From Planococcus versutus (lineage in GTDB: Bacteria; Bacillota; Bacilli; Bacillales_A; Planococcaceae), in assembly GCF_001186155.3 (NCBI RefSeq), contig NZ_CP016540.2:124001-188000 (forward strand): 64,000 nt of DNA, read 5' to 3'. Shown piece by piece: positions 47,007 through 56,226 of this stretch; positions within the stretch are counted from its first letter, which is position 1, and the number at the start of each line of letters is the position of its first letter. A program made the translations under genes and the position numbers. Below the pieces are notes generated by a model that saw only the letters and a list, made by a program, of their open reading frames with translations, ran no database searches and was not told the origin of the DNA.

Positions 47007-47825
47007 ATGTCTTCTTTTAACGTTTTTTCAAACTACATAAGCGAAAACGCTAAATCACTTTCGACAGAAGTGGTTGACTCTGTTATGCAAGAAGCAAGCC
47101 TTGAGATTCCGGAGTGGGAAAGAGAACGTGCCACTCCAATGTATATCGAACTGCTTGAATTTTTTGGCCAGTCACTCATGGAAGGCGGACAAGTACAAGT
47201 GCCTGAAGCATTAGTTGAGTGGAGTAAAAAAAATGCTGAACTACAAGTAACGTCAGGTAACGAGCTATCCGATATTTTCATCCGTTATCCTGTCACGCGA
47301 GAAGTGTTTTCCGATATTTTTACGCGGTTGAGTGTGCAATTTGAGTTGTCTATTAAAGAAAGTATGCAAGCAGTCAAAGCAATTAATGCCATTTTAGATG
47401 TTAGCTTAACCGAGACTCTTTATGCATTTGAACGCATCTCTGAAAGACATCAAGCAGAAACACGTGTGGAAATTTTGAATTTATCAGCGCCTATTGTTCC
47501 CGTGTTAGAAGACGTTGTGGTGTTGCCGCTAATTGGTATGATTGATAGTTATCGGATCGCTCATATTCTAGACAATGTCATTCCTCGAATTGCAGAAATG
47601 AATGTGAATCATGTCATTGCTGACTTTTCCGGTGTGCTCACCATTGATGATCATGTTGCACAATCTGTCCAACAAATTGGCGGTACACTTCGATTGATGG
47701 GCATTCATGTATCTCTTGCCGGAATGCGTCCAGATCTTGTGCAAGCAATTGTCCATAGCGGCATTGATATGCTTGATACAAAGACTTACGCAACTGTTAA
47801 ACAAGCATTAGAAAGCGTGAAATAG
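47007..47825 (+). CDS. RsbR-like stressosome protein (N-terminal RsbR domain plus STAS)
   Basis: 272 aa from the ATG at 47007 behind AAAGGTG. Residues 1-155 form the helical, globin-like N-terminal domain of RsbR paralogues; 165-272 is a STAS domain (DSYRIAHILDNVIPRIAEM, GMRPDLVQAIVHSGIDM). In RsbRA two Thr residues of the STAS domain are phosphorylated by RsbT; here they align by eye to Ser181 and Asp215 (in IDDHVAQ). A single gene without rsbS or rsbT beside it. Role likely in general stress signalling. Confidence 0.82.
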   Translation: MSSFNVFSNYISENAKSLSTEVVDSVMQEASLEIPEWERERATPMYIELLEFFGQSLMEGGQVQVPEALVEWSKKNAELQVTSGNELSDIFIRYPVTREVFSDIFTRLSVQFELSIKESMQAVKAINAILDVSLTETLYAFERISERHQAETRVEILNLSAPIVPVLEDVVVLPLIGMIDSYRIAHILDNVIPRIAEMNVNHVIADFSGVLTIDDHVAQSVQQIGGTLRLMGIHVSLAGMRPDLVQAIVHSGIDMLDTKTYATVKQALESVK

Positions 47826-47826
47826 A

Positions 47827-47867
47827 AAATCCGTACCGATCAGCGTGAGCTGTCGGTACGGATTTTT
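47827..47867. terminator. Terminator between converging genes
   Basis: A perfect 13-bp stem AAATCCGTACCGA/TCGGTACGGATTT, T run on both strands. Confidence 0.92.
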
Positions 47868-47890
47868 AAGTGGTGCGATTATTTTTTTGT

Positions 47891-49714
47891 TTACGCATGT
47901 GTTTGGAGGTGACTGGTGGGATGATAAAGACGTTCAATTTCTTCAGGCGGCAAAGGACGGTTAAAGTAATAGCCTTGCGCTTGGTTGCAGTTTTTCTGTT
48001 TCAGAAATTGAAATTGTTCTGCTGTTTCAACGCCTTCGGCAATAACGTTCAGCTCTAAATTTTCAGCCATTTTAACAATGGTGTCAACCAATGCGGCGTC
48101 TTTTGGATCGTTTATAACGTTGCGGATAAAGCATTGATCGATCTTCAACGTATTAACCGGAAATAGCTTTAAATAACGAAGTGAAGAATAGCCGGTCCCA
48201 AAATCGTCGATAGACAAATGAATGCCCATCAGCTTTAGTTTTTGCATAGTAGTAACAGCAAGTGGAGAGCTTTGAATAATGCTTTCGGTAAGTTCAAGCT
48301 CTAAATACTTAGCGTCTAACTCAGCTGCGGACAGCGCAGCACAAACCGTTTCTGTTAAATTGCATTGTGAAAATTGGTGAGACGAAATATTAACGGCTAC
48401 ACGAAAATGGGGCAATCCAGCAGTTTGCCATGCTTTGTTTTGCAAACAAGCTTGTCTCAATACAAATTCTCCGATGAAAACGATACTCCCCGTATCTTCA
48501 GCAATCGGGATAAATTCAGCAGGTGAGACCGGTCCCAATTCGGGATGTACCCAACGGACTAGTGCTTCAACTCCTACAATTTTTTCTGTACTTATATCCA
48601 TTTGAGGTTGGTAATGAACAAAAAATTCGTTATGCTCCAAGCCTTTTCGCATATCCGTAGCCAGTTTGGATTTCCGCAAAATCAATTGGTTCATTTCTTC
48701 TGTAAAAAACTGATAGTTGTTTTTGCCTTTATTTTTGGCTTCATACAGTGCAATATCCGCATTTTTCGTCAAGCTATCTAAATCAACTCCATCGCTAGGA
48801 TAAACGCTAATGCCAATCGATGGAGTGACAAAAAGTTTTTCTTGCTGGAGTTGAAAAGGTTGCTCGAATAGCTCTAATACTTTTTTTGCATGAATTGTGG
48901 CATTGATAGCATCAGTATTGGGCAATAGTAAGACATACTCATCAGCACTAATGCGAGAAACGATATCTTCTGTTTGTGCAATGCTTTGAAGGCGGTTAGC
49001 AACTTCAACCAATATTTGATCTCCTGTACAATGCCCATATGTATCATTGATCAACTTAAAATGATCCAAGTCGATAGAGAGCAACGACAACTGTTGATCG
49101 CTTTCCCGAAGTTGCTCTAGTGTCAAAAACAGCTGGTCGTTAAACAAACGACGGTTCGGCAAACCGGTCAGTGTATCGCGATAGACAAGGTGATTGACTT
49201 TTTTTTCAGTTTCTTTTCGTTCAGAAATATCGCGAATGATACTACTAAAATATATATCTTTTTCCGTACGCCACGTACTAAGAGATACTTCAATAGGAAG
49301 CTCGCTGGCGTCTTTTCGACGGCCGACTAATTCAACGCGTTTGCCATTTGAATCGGAAACGCCAGTTTCTAAGTAATGTTGAAATCTCGTGCGGTGGTCT
49401 TTTAACAACGAATCCGGGACAATAATTTCGATATTTGCGCCTAACGCCTCTCCCTTACTATAGTTAAATATAATTTCGGCACCTGAATTCCATTGTAAAA
49501 TGGTGCCTTGTTGATTAGCTACAACGACGGCATCAGAAGTTGAATCAAAAACCGACTGAAATTTCTGTTCGGATTCGGCTGAACGGATGCTGAGTTTAAG
49601 CTTTTGGCAGTACCGGTAGTATATAAAAAACAACGCTATTCCAAGTAAAAGCGCTAAAAAAAGAATAGCAAGTAGCGTGAAGGAAAAAGTAAAGGTAGTT
49701 GAAAAGATGTCCAT
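47891..49714 (-). CDS. Membrane-anchored PAS-GGDEF-EAL protein
   Basis: 607 aa. One N-terminal membrane helix (10-33), a PAS domain (about 50-165), a GGDEF domain with degenerate SADEY at 256-260 in place of GGDEF, and an EAL domain with EAL at 383-385, DDFGTGYSS and QGYYFNRPL. The cyclase site looks inactive while the EAL residues are present, so a c-di-GMP phosphodiesterase, perhaps GTP-sensing, is the best guess. Close to the motility block but transcribed the other way. Confidence 0.9.
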   Translation of the reverse strand: MDIFSTTFTFSFTLLAILFLALLLGIALFFIYYRYCQKLKLSIRSAESEQKFQSVFDSTSDAVVVANQQGTILQWNSGAEIIFNYSKGEALGANIEIIVPDSLLKDHRTRFQHYLETGVSDSNGKRVELVGRRKDASELPIEVSLSTWRTEKDIYFSSIIRDISERKETEKKVNHLVYRDTLTGLPNRRLFNDQLFLTLEQLRESDQQLSLLSIDLDHFKLINDTYGHCTGDQILVEVANRLQSIAQTEDIVSRISADEYVLLLPNTDAINATIHAKKVLELFEQPFQLQQEKLFVTPSIGISVYPSDGVDLDSLTKNADIALYEAKNKGKNNYQFFTEEMNQLILRKSKLATDMRKGLEHNEFFVHYQPQMDISTEKIVGVEALVRWVHPELGPVSPAEFIPIAEDTGSIVFIGEFVLRQACLQNKAWQTAGLPHFRVAVNISSHQFSQCNLTETVCAALSAAELDAKYLELELTESIIQSSPLAVTTMQKLKLMGIHLSIDDFGTGYSSLRYLKLFPVNTLKIDQCFIRNVINDPKDAALVDTIVKMAENLELNVIAEGVETAEQFQFLKQKNCNQAQGYYFNRPLPPEEIERLYHPTSHLQTHA

Positions 49715-50372
49715 AGAGCAGCAAATCTCTCCTTCGTATGTCAGTAGATTATATAAGATTAAATAGGAATAGTTGACTATATTATAGACTATTGTTTACA
49801 TATCATATCACAAAAATATACATTAAATGCTAGAAAAATTTCATTTTATCCATTTATTTATTTGAGATAGTGTAGCGATAAAGAGTGTTTATTTCTCGTT
49901 GAGATTTGAATCTAGTAAATAAAGAAAGTTGAGACGGCCAGAGAGCACTTAAAACCTTATGTTGATATAAGAGTAAGACATAAATTTTCCTGCTCTAATG
50001 ATAGAAATAAGTTAAGGGAATTCATTTTTCTCTTTGTTCTTTAGCTTTGCCATCAATTTTAATAATTGTAGTAGCAGGTGCGACAGAAGAGGCTATTATA
50101 TGAAATAGAAACGTTGGTTACATTGGAAGAGAACTATTTGATTAAAAAAGTGTTAGCAAAAACCTCGTATGTTCTCAAAGATGAAAACATACGAGGTTTT
50201 TTGTATATTAAGCAAGAACCAAAATAAATAAAAAGATATGGATAATATTGCATAATAGCTTCCGGCAAGCTATGATCAAAAAGCAATGAAAATTAGTAAA
50301 AATCAAGGAAACACACTACAGCAGTCAAAGCATGTATAGATGCTTTACAAAAGCCATCGGAGGAACTGCGTG
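49715..50372. other. 658-bp AT-rich intergenic region
   Basis: No convincing gene. A strong hairpin with T's lies at 50159-50202 (see terminator); the stretches before and after it show no ribosome site leading to a frame of more than a few codons. Confidence 0.6.
50159..50202. terminator. Orphan terminator hairpin
   Basis: A perfect 15-bp stem AAAACCTCGTATGTT/AACATACGAGGTTTT with T's. No gene ends just upstream, which hints at a lost gene or a small transcript. Confidence 0.85.
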
Positions 50373-51521
50373 ATGCAAAAACAGGAATATGAATCCAAAA
50401 TTCAAGAGCTTATGACTTTGTTAGAAGCATCCAAACAATTGAATTCGAATTTAGAAATGGACGAAGTGCTAGAAAGCATTTTGCTGCAAATGGTGCAAGT
50501 GGTTGGCGCAGAAGCGGGCACGTTGTGGTTACTTGACAAACAACGACAAAAGATTAAAGCATCTGCCGCATATGGACCTTCTGCTGCGGACATTTTGAAT
50601 ATTGAGTTGGCTAACGATGAAGGACTAGTAGGAAAAGTAATCCGTACAGGAGTAGCGCAATTGATCGAGAACGTAACGGAAAATCGGGATTGGACAGCTC
50701 GCGTAGATGAAACGAGTGGTTTTGTAACCAAGTCAATGATCACCGTTCCGCTAGCAGTCAAAGGAACTGTTCTGGGTGCTTTGCAGCTACTCAATAAACA
50801 AGACATTGCTTTTTTTTCTGAACAAGATATCAGTTTAGCAGTAGCTCTTGCCAATCAATCGGCGCTCGCTCTTCACAATAGCCAGATGTACGAAGAGTTG
50901 CAGCAAATGCTCTTGAGCATGATTCGCACATTAGCAAAAATACTGGATGCGCGTGATCCGTATACAGCGGGACATTCAGAACGAGTGGCAAAGTATTCGT
51001 TATGGATTGCACAAAAACTAGAGTTGGCTGTACAAGATTGTGAAGCGCTTTATAAAGCCGCGTTGCTGCACGATATTGGGAAAATCGGTGTGACAGATGA
51101 CATTCTTCGAAAACCCGATCGCTTGACGGCTGAAGAATATTTAGCCATCAAGCAACACACAGTCATCGGAGCGGATATCCTATCTAATATAGAACCAAAA
51201 GACGCCATGATTCATGCAGTTGAAACGGCTTTGTCTCATCACGAACGACTTGACGGCACCGGCTATCCTCACGGCTTGGTCGGAAATGACATTCCGCTGT
51301 TCGCTCGCATCGTAGGTGTGGCCGATGCATTTGATGCCATGACCACCGCACGCTCGTATAGCAAAGGCTTATCGTTCAAGCTAGGAGCAGAAGAACTAAT
51401 TCGTTGCAGCGGAACGTTGTTTGAAGCTCGAGTGGTTCGCGCATTTACAACGATTTTAGAAGAATGTAATTATGAAACAGACCGTTACGATGCGCAACAA
51501 GAAAGAGGTTACGGGTTATGA
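50373..51521 (+). CDS. GAF and HD-GYP domain c-di-GMP phosphodiesterase
   Basis: 382 aa from the ATG at 50373 (a GTG one codon earlier is possible), behind GGAGGA. An N-terminal coiled region leads into a GAF sensor (about 27-170) and an HD-GYP domain with HDIGK and HHERLDGTGYP, the residues needed for metal binding and c-di-GMP hydrolysis. No membrane segment, so cytosolic. Its stop overlaps the next gene by four bases (ATGA), the first of three coupled genes. Confidence 0.9.
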   Translation: MQKQEYESKIQELMTLLEASKQLNSNLEMDEVLESILLQMVQVVGAEAGTLWLLDKQRQKIKASAAYGPSAADILNIELANDEGLVGKVIRTGVAQLIENVTENRDWTARVDETSGFVTKSMITVPLAVKGTVLGALQLLNKQDIAFFSEQDISLAVALANQSALALHNSQMYEELQQMLLSMIRTLAKILDARDPYTAGHSERVAKYSLWIAQKLELAVQDCEALYKAALLHDIGKIGVTDDILRKPDRLTAEEYLAIKQHTVIGADILSNIEPKDAMIHAVETALSHHERLDGTGYPHGLVGNDIPLFARIVGVADAFDAMTTARSYSKGLSFKLGAEELIRCSGTLFEARVVRAFTTILEECNYETDRYDAQQERGYGL

Positions 51522-51862
51522 ACCAGTTTGATGTATTATTGATTGGCCATTTGATTGGTGATTTTCTATTGCAGACGAGTTGGATGGCCAAATACAAAGC
51601 AACAAAGTGGCTGCCGTTGCTGACACATGTAGCGATTTATACAGCCGTGATTGCCGTGCTTGGTATACTTTCAGGTGGATTGTCTCTACCGGCACTAGCC
51701 CTTGTTTTTATCGGTCATCTTATTTTAGATCGCAAAACCTTTGTGATGTTCTGGGTAGAACGGATCCAAACAGCCAAAGGTCCTGAGAAAATATGGTTAT
51801 CGATTGTAGCTGACCAGATTTTCCATATCATTTTACTTGCCATTGCCATCGCGATTTCCTAG
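51518..51862 (+). CDS. DUF3307 family membrane protein
   Basis: 114 aa with three to four hydrophobic segments. The N-terminal LLIGHLIGDFLLQTSWMAKY is the DUF3307 signature. Function unknown. Overlaps the preceding phosphodiesterase gene and is followed 11 bases later by the cyclase, so the three are cotranscribed. Confidence 0.8.
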   Translation: MNQFDVLLIGHLIGDFLLQTSWMAKYKATKWLPLLTHVAIYTAVIAVLGILSGGLSLPALALVFIGHLILDRKTFVMFWVERIQTAKGPEKIWLSIVADQIFHIILLAIAIAIS

Positions 51863-51873
51863 GAGTGAACATA

Positions 51874-53697
51874 TTGAAGTCCAACACATACGTGCTTGAA
51901 AAAGAATACGCACTAGACCGAGAAACAGCTTGGCACTTGCTTGCAGACAACAACCGCATGAACTTGTATATTGGCTTGTTTCCAGTCAGTTTTAGTCCAG
52001 CCAAGCAAGACGGAGCGGAAGTGTTTTACCGTGAAGCCTACGCTAAAGTATTTGGTGTCGTGCCAATTAGTTGGCAAGAGTTTCCGTTCCAGTGGCAAGA
52101 AAACACTAGCTATACCGTCGAACGACGTTACTTAACGGGACCACTCAAGCATTACACATTGACAGTCGAGTTTTTTGATAGTGGAGAGAACGGGACGAGA
52201 GTCAAGCTTACTGCTAACTTTGTCCCGCTTAATGTACTCGGCTATGGCGCGATTTGGGCGAGCGGACTTCCAGCCGTCAAAAAAATTATGCGGTACATCG
52301 ATGATTACTTGCAGTCGGGCGTAGCGACTGTTTTTGAAGCACCACAAAAAAAAGACACTGCCAAAATCAATTTGCCGGAACTGGATCGGCTATCGGCACT
52401 GCTTGCAAAATCCCCCGTCGATGAGGGCTATGTTGAATTGTTACACCGTTATTTAGCGGACAAAGGCGATCACGACGTCGCACAAATCGAGCCGGTGCAA
52501 GTAGCCAGGCTGTGGGACGCAGATCTAGACGATGTGTTGCGTGTCTTGCTGTATGCCACAAAAGCGGGGTTGTTAAATCTTAGCTGGAACGTTATCTGCC
52601 CAAACTGCCGCGTTTCGAAAGTCGAACACAGTTCACTCGCACAGCTAGAGCAGCAATTTCATTGCGACTTGTGCGGGATTAATTACGATGCCAATTTTGA
52701 TCAGTTTGTCGAGTTGAACTTTTCTGTTCACCCAACTGTGCGCCAAGCTTATGCCGAAGTGTATTGCATCGGTGGCCCAATGATCACCCCGCACGTTAAA
52801 GCGCAGCAAGTGATCGAAGGGGGGAAAACCGCGAGCTTTGTCATTCCACAAGGCGAAGACGCGCTACGTTTTCGCGTGCTTCAAGCAAATGATAAAGTCG
52901 CGGTGACTAGTGGAGTTGCGTCTAACAAACTGGTTTATACGGATACTGGCTGGACACAAGACGTGGTAAACGGATTGAGTCCAGTCGCCATCACCAACAC
53001 CAGCAGTGCAGATATTGTCGTGGCGTTAGAGCATTCTGACTGGAACAAACAAGCAGTAACGGCCGCTAAAGTCACTGCCATGCAAGAGTTCAGGGATTTG
53101 TTTTCTTCTGAAGTGTTGTCACCCGGTCAAAAAATCGGCATCGATCACGTGACGATTTTGTTTACCGATTTAAAAGGCTCGACACTGCTGTATGAGACAG
53201 CTGGTGACTCTGGGGCTTACGGACAAGTTCGCAATCATTTTGACTTTCTGACAGGTCATATTGCCCGAAATTCCGGCAGCGTCGTCAAAACCATTGGTGA
53301 TGCGGTCATGGCAGTTTTTCATAAGCCAGAAGACGGACTGAAAGCGGCATTAGCTATTCAAAAAAACCTGAAAGAGTTTAACAAGACCACCAAAGAAGAC
53401 TTGGTGCTGCGACTCGGCTTGCACAGCGGAGCCGCCATCGCCGTCAATTCCAACGACCGCCTCGATTATTTTGGACGAACCGTCAACATCGCCGCACGTA
53501 TCGAAGGCGAAGGACACGGAAATGACATCGTCATCAGCCGCGATGTAGTAGCACAGCCCCTGTCAGCGGAATTGCTGACAAGTGCTGACTTGGAACTAGA
53601 AGAATTTTCAACGGTCTTAAAAGGAATCGAAGGCGCAGTAGATTTGGTGCGAATTTGGTTAAAAGAAGAGTTGACGATTAAAGTACAGGCAGGTTAG
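51874..53697 (+). CDS. Class III nucleotide cyclase with SRPBCC-like and zinc-ribbon domains
   Basis: 607 aa from the TTG at 51874, eight bases after AGGAG (a GTG at 51865 overlaps that site). Residues 1-150 look like an SRPBCC ligand-binding fold; C242/C245 and C264/C267 form a zinc ribbon; 424-600 is the cyclase homology domain. All catalytic positions seem present: metal Asp D432 and D476, Lys472 and Asp531 for adenine, Asn538 and Arg542 for the transition state. The Lys/Asp pair predicts cAMP. The middle resembles DUF5939. Such cyclases are uncommon in Bacillales. Confidence 0.85.
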   Translation: MKSNTYVLEKEYALDRETAWHLLADNNRMNLYIGLFPVSFSPAKQDGAEVFYREAYAKVFGVVPISWQEFPFQWQENTSYTVERRYLTGPLKHYTLTVEFFDSGENGTRVKLTANFVPLNVLGYGAIWASGLPAVKKIMRYIDDYLQSGVATVFEAPQKKDTAKINLPELDRLSALLAKSPVDEGYVELLHRYLADKGDHDVAQIEPVQVARLWDADLDDVLRVLLYATKAGLLNLSWNVICPNCRVSKVEHSSLAQLEQQFHCDLCGINYDANFDQFVELNFSVHPTVRQAYAEVYCIGGPMITPHVKAQQVIEGGKTASFVIPQGEDALRFRVLQANDKVAVTSGVASNKLVYTDTGWTQDVVNGLSPVAITNTSSADIVVALEHSDWNKQAVTAAKVTAMQEFRDLFSSEVLSPGQKIGIDHVTILFTDLKGSTLLYETAGDSGAYGQVRNHFDFLTGHIARNSGSVVKTIGDAVMAVFHKPEDGLKAALAIQKNLKEFNKTTKEDLVLRLGLHSGAAIAVNSNDRLDYFGRTVNIAARIEGEGHGNDIVISRDVVAQPLSAELLTSADLELEEFSTVLKGIEGAVDLVRIWLKEELTIKVQAG

Positions 53698-53739
53698 AAG
53701 GCTGCCAATAGATGGCGTAGATTAAAAATTGATTGTTAA

Positions 53740-53784
53740 TAAATGCCTGTTGAGATATCTTTATCTGAAGAGGCATTTTTTTTT
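53740..53784 (+). terminator. Terminator after the cyclase gene
   Basis: AAATGCCT paired with AGGCATTT across a 20-base loop that can pair further (AGATA/TATCT), then nine T's. Confidence 0.8.
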
Positions 53785-53802
53785 ATGGAAAGGGAGTTGT
53801 AC

Positions 53803-54258
53803 ATGAAAATTCAAACAGAGCAATTCGGAGAAATCGAAATCGCAGAAGATCGCGTCATTACGTTTGATAAAGGAATTCCAGGGTTTGAAGAAGTCAAAGA
53901 CTATGTATTAATCCCAGCAGACGCAGAAGTTGAGTCGCCATTCTTTTTCTTGCAGTCGGTAGAACACGTGGAAGTAAGCTTTTTCTTAGTCGATCCGTTT
54001 ACGTTTTTCAAAGACTACGACATTAAACTAGAAGAGCAAATGGTCGAGCGGCTGCAGCTAGAAGAGCCAACTGATGCGATTGTTTTAACAACAGTTACAG
54101 TCAAAGGCGATATTAGTAGTGCAACAACCAACTTAAAAGCACCACTCGTCATTAACAACAAAAAACAACAAGGCATGCAAATTGTCTTAAACAACAAAGA
54201 CTATCAAATCAAGCAGGCGTTATTTCAAGCTGACAACACCGCTGCAAGGCAGGTGTAA
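53803..54258 (+). CDS. fliW: Flagellar assembly factor FliW
   Basis: 151 aa from the ATG at 53803 behind AGGGAG. TEQFGEIEIAEDRVITFDKG and IPGFEEVKDYVLI are family signatures. FliW binds CsrA and flagellin in turn, releasing CsrA to repress hag when flagellin accumulates. Three bases before csrA. Confidence 0.96.
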   Translation: MKIQTEQFGEIEIAEDRVITFDKGIPGFEEVKDYVLIPADAEVESPFFFLQSVEHVEVSFFLVDPFTFFKDYDIKLEEQMVERLQLEEPTDAIVLTTVTVKGDISSATTNLKAPLVINNKKQQGMQIVLNNKDYQIKQALFQADNTAARQV

Positions 54259-54261
54259 GCT

Positions 54262-54486
54262 ATGTTAGTACTCGGACGCAAAAAAGGCGAAACCATCGTC
54301 ATCAACGACGACATTGAAATTACGGTCACTTCGGTCGAAGGCGACATGGTACGTCTCGGCATCAACGCACCAAAGCAAATCACCATCCACCGAAAAGAAG
54401 TGTACTTGGAAATTCAAGAAGAAAACAAACAAGCAACATCAAACGTTATCAACTTGAGTGATTTTTTGAGTATGCGTAAAAAATAG
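54262..54486 (+). CDS. csrA: Carbon storage regulator CsrA
   Basis: 74 aa, [20 protein letters not shown] with RNA-binding Leu4 and Arg at 44-46 region ([10 protein letters not shown]). In Bacillus it represses hag translation by covering the ribosome site; the hag leader here has GGA motifs suited to it. Confidence 0.96.
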   Translation: MLVLGRKKGETIVINDDIEITVTSVEGDMVRLGINAPKQITIHRKEVYLEIQEENKQATSNVINLSDFLSMRKK

Positions 54487-54490
54487 AACG

Positions 54491-54516
54491 AAAGCCTACA
54501 GAATTTGCAGGCTTTT
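54491..54516 (+). terminator. Terminator after csrA
   Basis: AAGCCTACA/TGCAGGCTT with one mismatch and five T's. Confidence 0.8.
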
Positions 54517-54528
54517 TCTATGCCTATC

Positions 54529-54583
54529 GCGCCACGGTGGCAGACTCAATTGTTCCTCAAATTGTGGCTGCCGCGTGGGCGCC
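54529..54583. repeat. Large imperfect hairpin between csrA and hag
   Basis: GCGCC-ACG-GTGGCAG-ACTCAATT pairs with AATTG-TGGCTGCC-GCGTGGGCGCC around a 7-base loop, about 22 pairs. It lies between the csrA terminator and the hag promoter and has no T run. Perhaps an insulator or a repeat copy. Confidence 0.55.
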
Positions 54584-54615
54584 AAAAATAATCTAAATCT
54601 TTTTTCAAAAAACAC

Positions 54616-54642
54616 TAAACATTTGGTAAAGCCCTCCGATAA
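54616..54642 (+). promoter_or_regulatory. SigD-type promoter of hag
   Basis: TAAA (54616-54619), 15-bp spacer, TCCGATAA (54635-54642); consensus TAAA-N15-GCCGATAT. Confidence 0.82.
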
Positions 54643-54649
54643 TAACTTA

Positions 54650-54717
54650 TGTAAGGCAGTGCAAAAGGATTTGGACGCTTACAAAAACAAAAAAACATTA
54701 CACGGAGGTAATACACA
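54650..54717 (+). promoter_or_regulatory. hag leader with candidate CsrA sites
   Basis: AAAGGATTTGGACG and the ribosome site CACGGAGGT each carry the GGA core bound by CsrA. The leader length is similar to that of B. subtilis hag. Confidence 0.55.
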
Positions 54718-56226
54718 ATGATTATCAATCACAATATCGCAGCACTAAACACACACAGACAAATGGGCAACGCACAAAGTGCACAAATGAACAGCATGGA
54801 GAAGTTGTCTTCAGGACTTCGCATTAACAGCGCAAAAGACGACGCAGCTGGTCTTACAATTTCTGAGAAAATGCGCGGACAGATTCGTGGACTAGAACAA
54901 GCTTCGACAAACGCTCAAGATGGTATTTCGTTAATTCAAACCGCAGAAGGTACATTGAATGAAACACAGGATATTCTTCAGCGTATGCGTGAACTAGCAG
55001 TTCAATCTGCCAACGATACTAATACAGATACAGATCGCAACGAAATCCAAAAAGAAGTAACTGAATTGGCTTCTGAAATCACAAGAATTGGAAATGATAC
55101 TGCGTTCAATACTAAAGATTTATTGAATGGTAAATTTGAGGCTACCTTTCAAATTGGTGCAAACTCCAATCAGAATCTTTCCATCTCTATTAGTGATATG
55201 CGTTCAGAAGCACTTAAAGTAGGAATTAATTATGAAGCCACCAGTGGAACTGAAATTTCTTATAACAAAACAGATGGTACTGCTAGCACCGCAACGTTTG
55301 TTTCAGCGGAAGATGCAAAAACAGCTGCTGATAGTCTAAAAGCGGCCCAAGAAGCTAAAGTAACTGCTGATGCAGCAGTTGCAGCTGATACAACAAGCGA
55401 TGCTGGTTTAATAGCAACAGCGACAGCAGCAGCGACAGCCGTTACTAGTGCTGAAGCAGTAGCAGGAGCAAAATCTGGAGTAGCTGGTTACCATGACGAT
55501 ACAACAAACGAGCTTGCGGTTTCTGCTTCCTCTGCTTTTAAAACAGGCGATTTAGGCGTTGCTGGAATTGATGTTTCTTCTCAAAGAAATGCGAATACTG
55601 CCATTACGACAATCAATAAAGCAATTGAATCAGTATCTTCAGAGCGTTCAAAACTAGGTGCAACTCAAAACCGTCTTGACCATACCATTAATAACCTGAA
55701 TACATCAGCCGAAAACCTAACAGCTGCGGAATCAAGAATCCGCGACGTTGATTATGCCGAAGCCGCGTAAGCGAGCAGAGGTACAGTCGTCCTGGCCGGT
55801 AACAGCCAGAGATTACGACCGGGTGAATTGCTGGAAACCCCTGATAGCTTTTATTGCCACAACGTAGTTGGAAACGACAAGCGTGATGGTCTGAAAAAAT
55901 AAAAGATTGGGCAATCAGCAGCCAAGCTCCTGTCTCGAAAGAGTGGAGAAGGTTCAACGACTAGGATAGACCATCTAAGGCGCAAGCTATGGTGATGAAA
56001 TCCGTAGGTGAGGCAGTATACATCAGTACTGTGGATCCGAAGTGCCCGGCCCCTACTAACACTAGAGGGTGAAGATATAGTCTAGTCATTTATGAAAATA
56101 AATGTTCGCACGATGGCGAAAGAAATGATGGAACAAACGAAGAACTCGATTCTTGCACAAGCATCACAAGCAATGTTGGCTCAATCCAATCAAATGACTC
56201 AATCAGTGTTACAACTGTTGAGATAA
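54718..56226 (+). CDS. hag: Flagellin, interrupted by a group I intron (join 54718-55752 and 56113-56226)
   Basis: Exon 1 gives 345 residues: the D0/D1 N-terminus (MIINHNIAALNTHRQMGNAQ), an alanine-rich variable centre and the D1 helix down to ESRIRDVD. Unspliced reading adds only YAEAA and stops at 55770, losing the C-terminal D0 helix needed for export and assembly. Exon 2 (56113-56226) begins MAKEMMEQTKNSILAQ and ends QSVLQLLR, restoring the universal flagellin terminus. Spliced product 382 aa. Controlled by SigD and probably by CsrA/FliW. Boundaries rest on flagellin alignment and intron structure, not on RNA data. Confidence 0.88.
55753..56112 (+). ncRNA. Group I intron 1 in hag
   Basis: About 360 nt. 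Core elements in order: P2 hairpin CTGGC...GCCAG (from 55792), GGGTGAATTGCTGGAA (55821), AATCAGCAGCCAAGCTCCTG (from 55913), P7/P3 strand GGTTCAACGACTAGGATAGA (55951), and 3' P7 strand GAAGATATAGTC (56071-56082), then a P9 hairpin CATTTAT-GAAA-ATAAATG and a terminal G at 56112. The 5' exon GACGTTGAT can pair with 55781-55791 if two bases bulge, giving a U-G at the splice site. No endonuclease gene inside. Probably subgroup IA. Confidence 0.85.

Noticed and set aside
55753..55770. Natural flagellin ending in YAEAA at 55770
   Set aside because: It would lack the whole C-terminal D0 helix; the missing part is found in frame after a recognisable group I intron.
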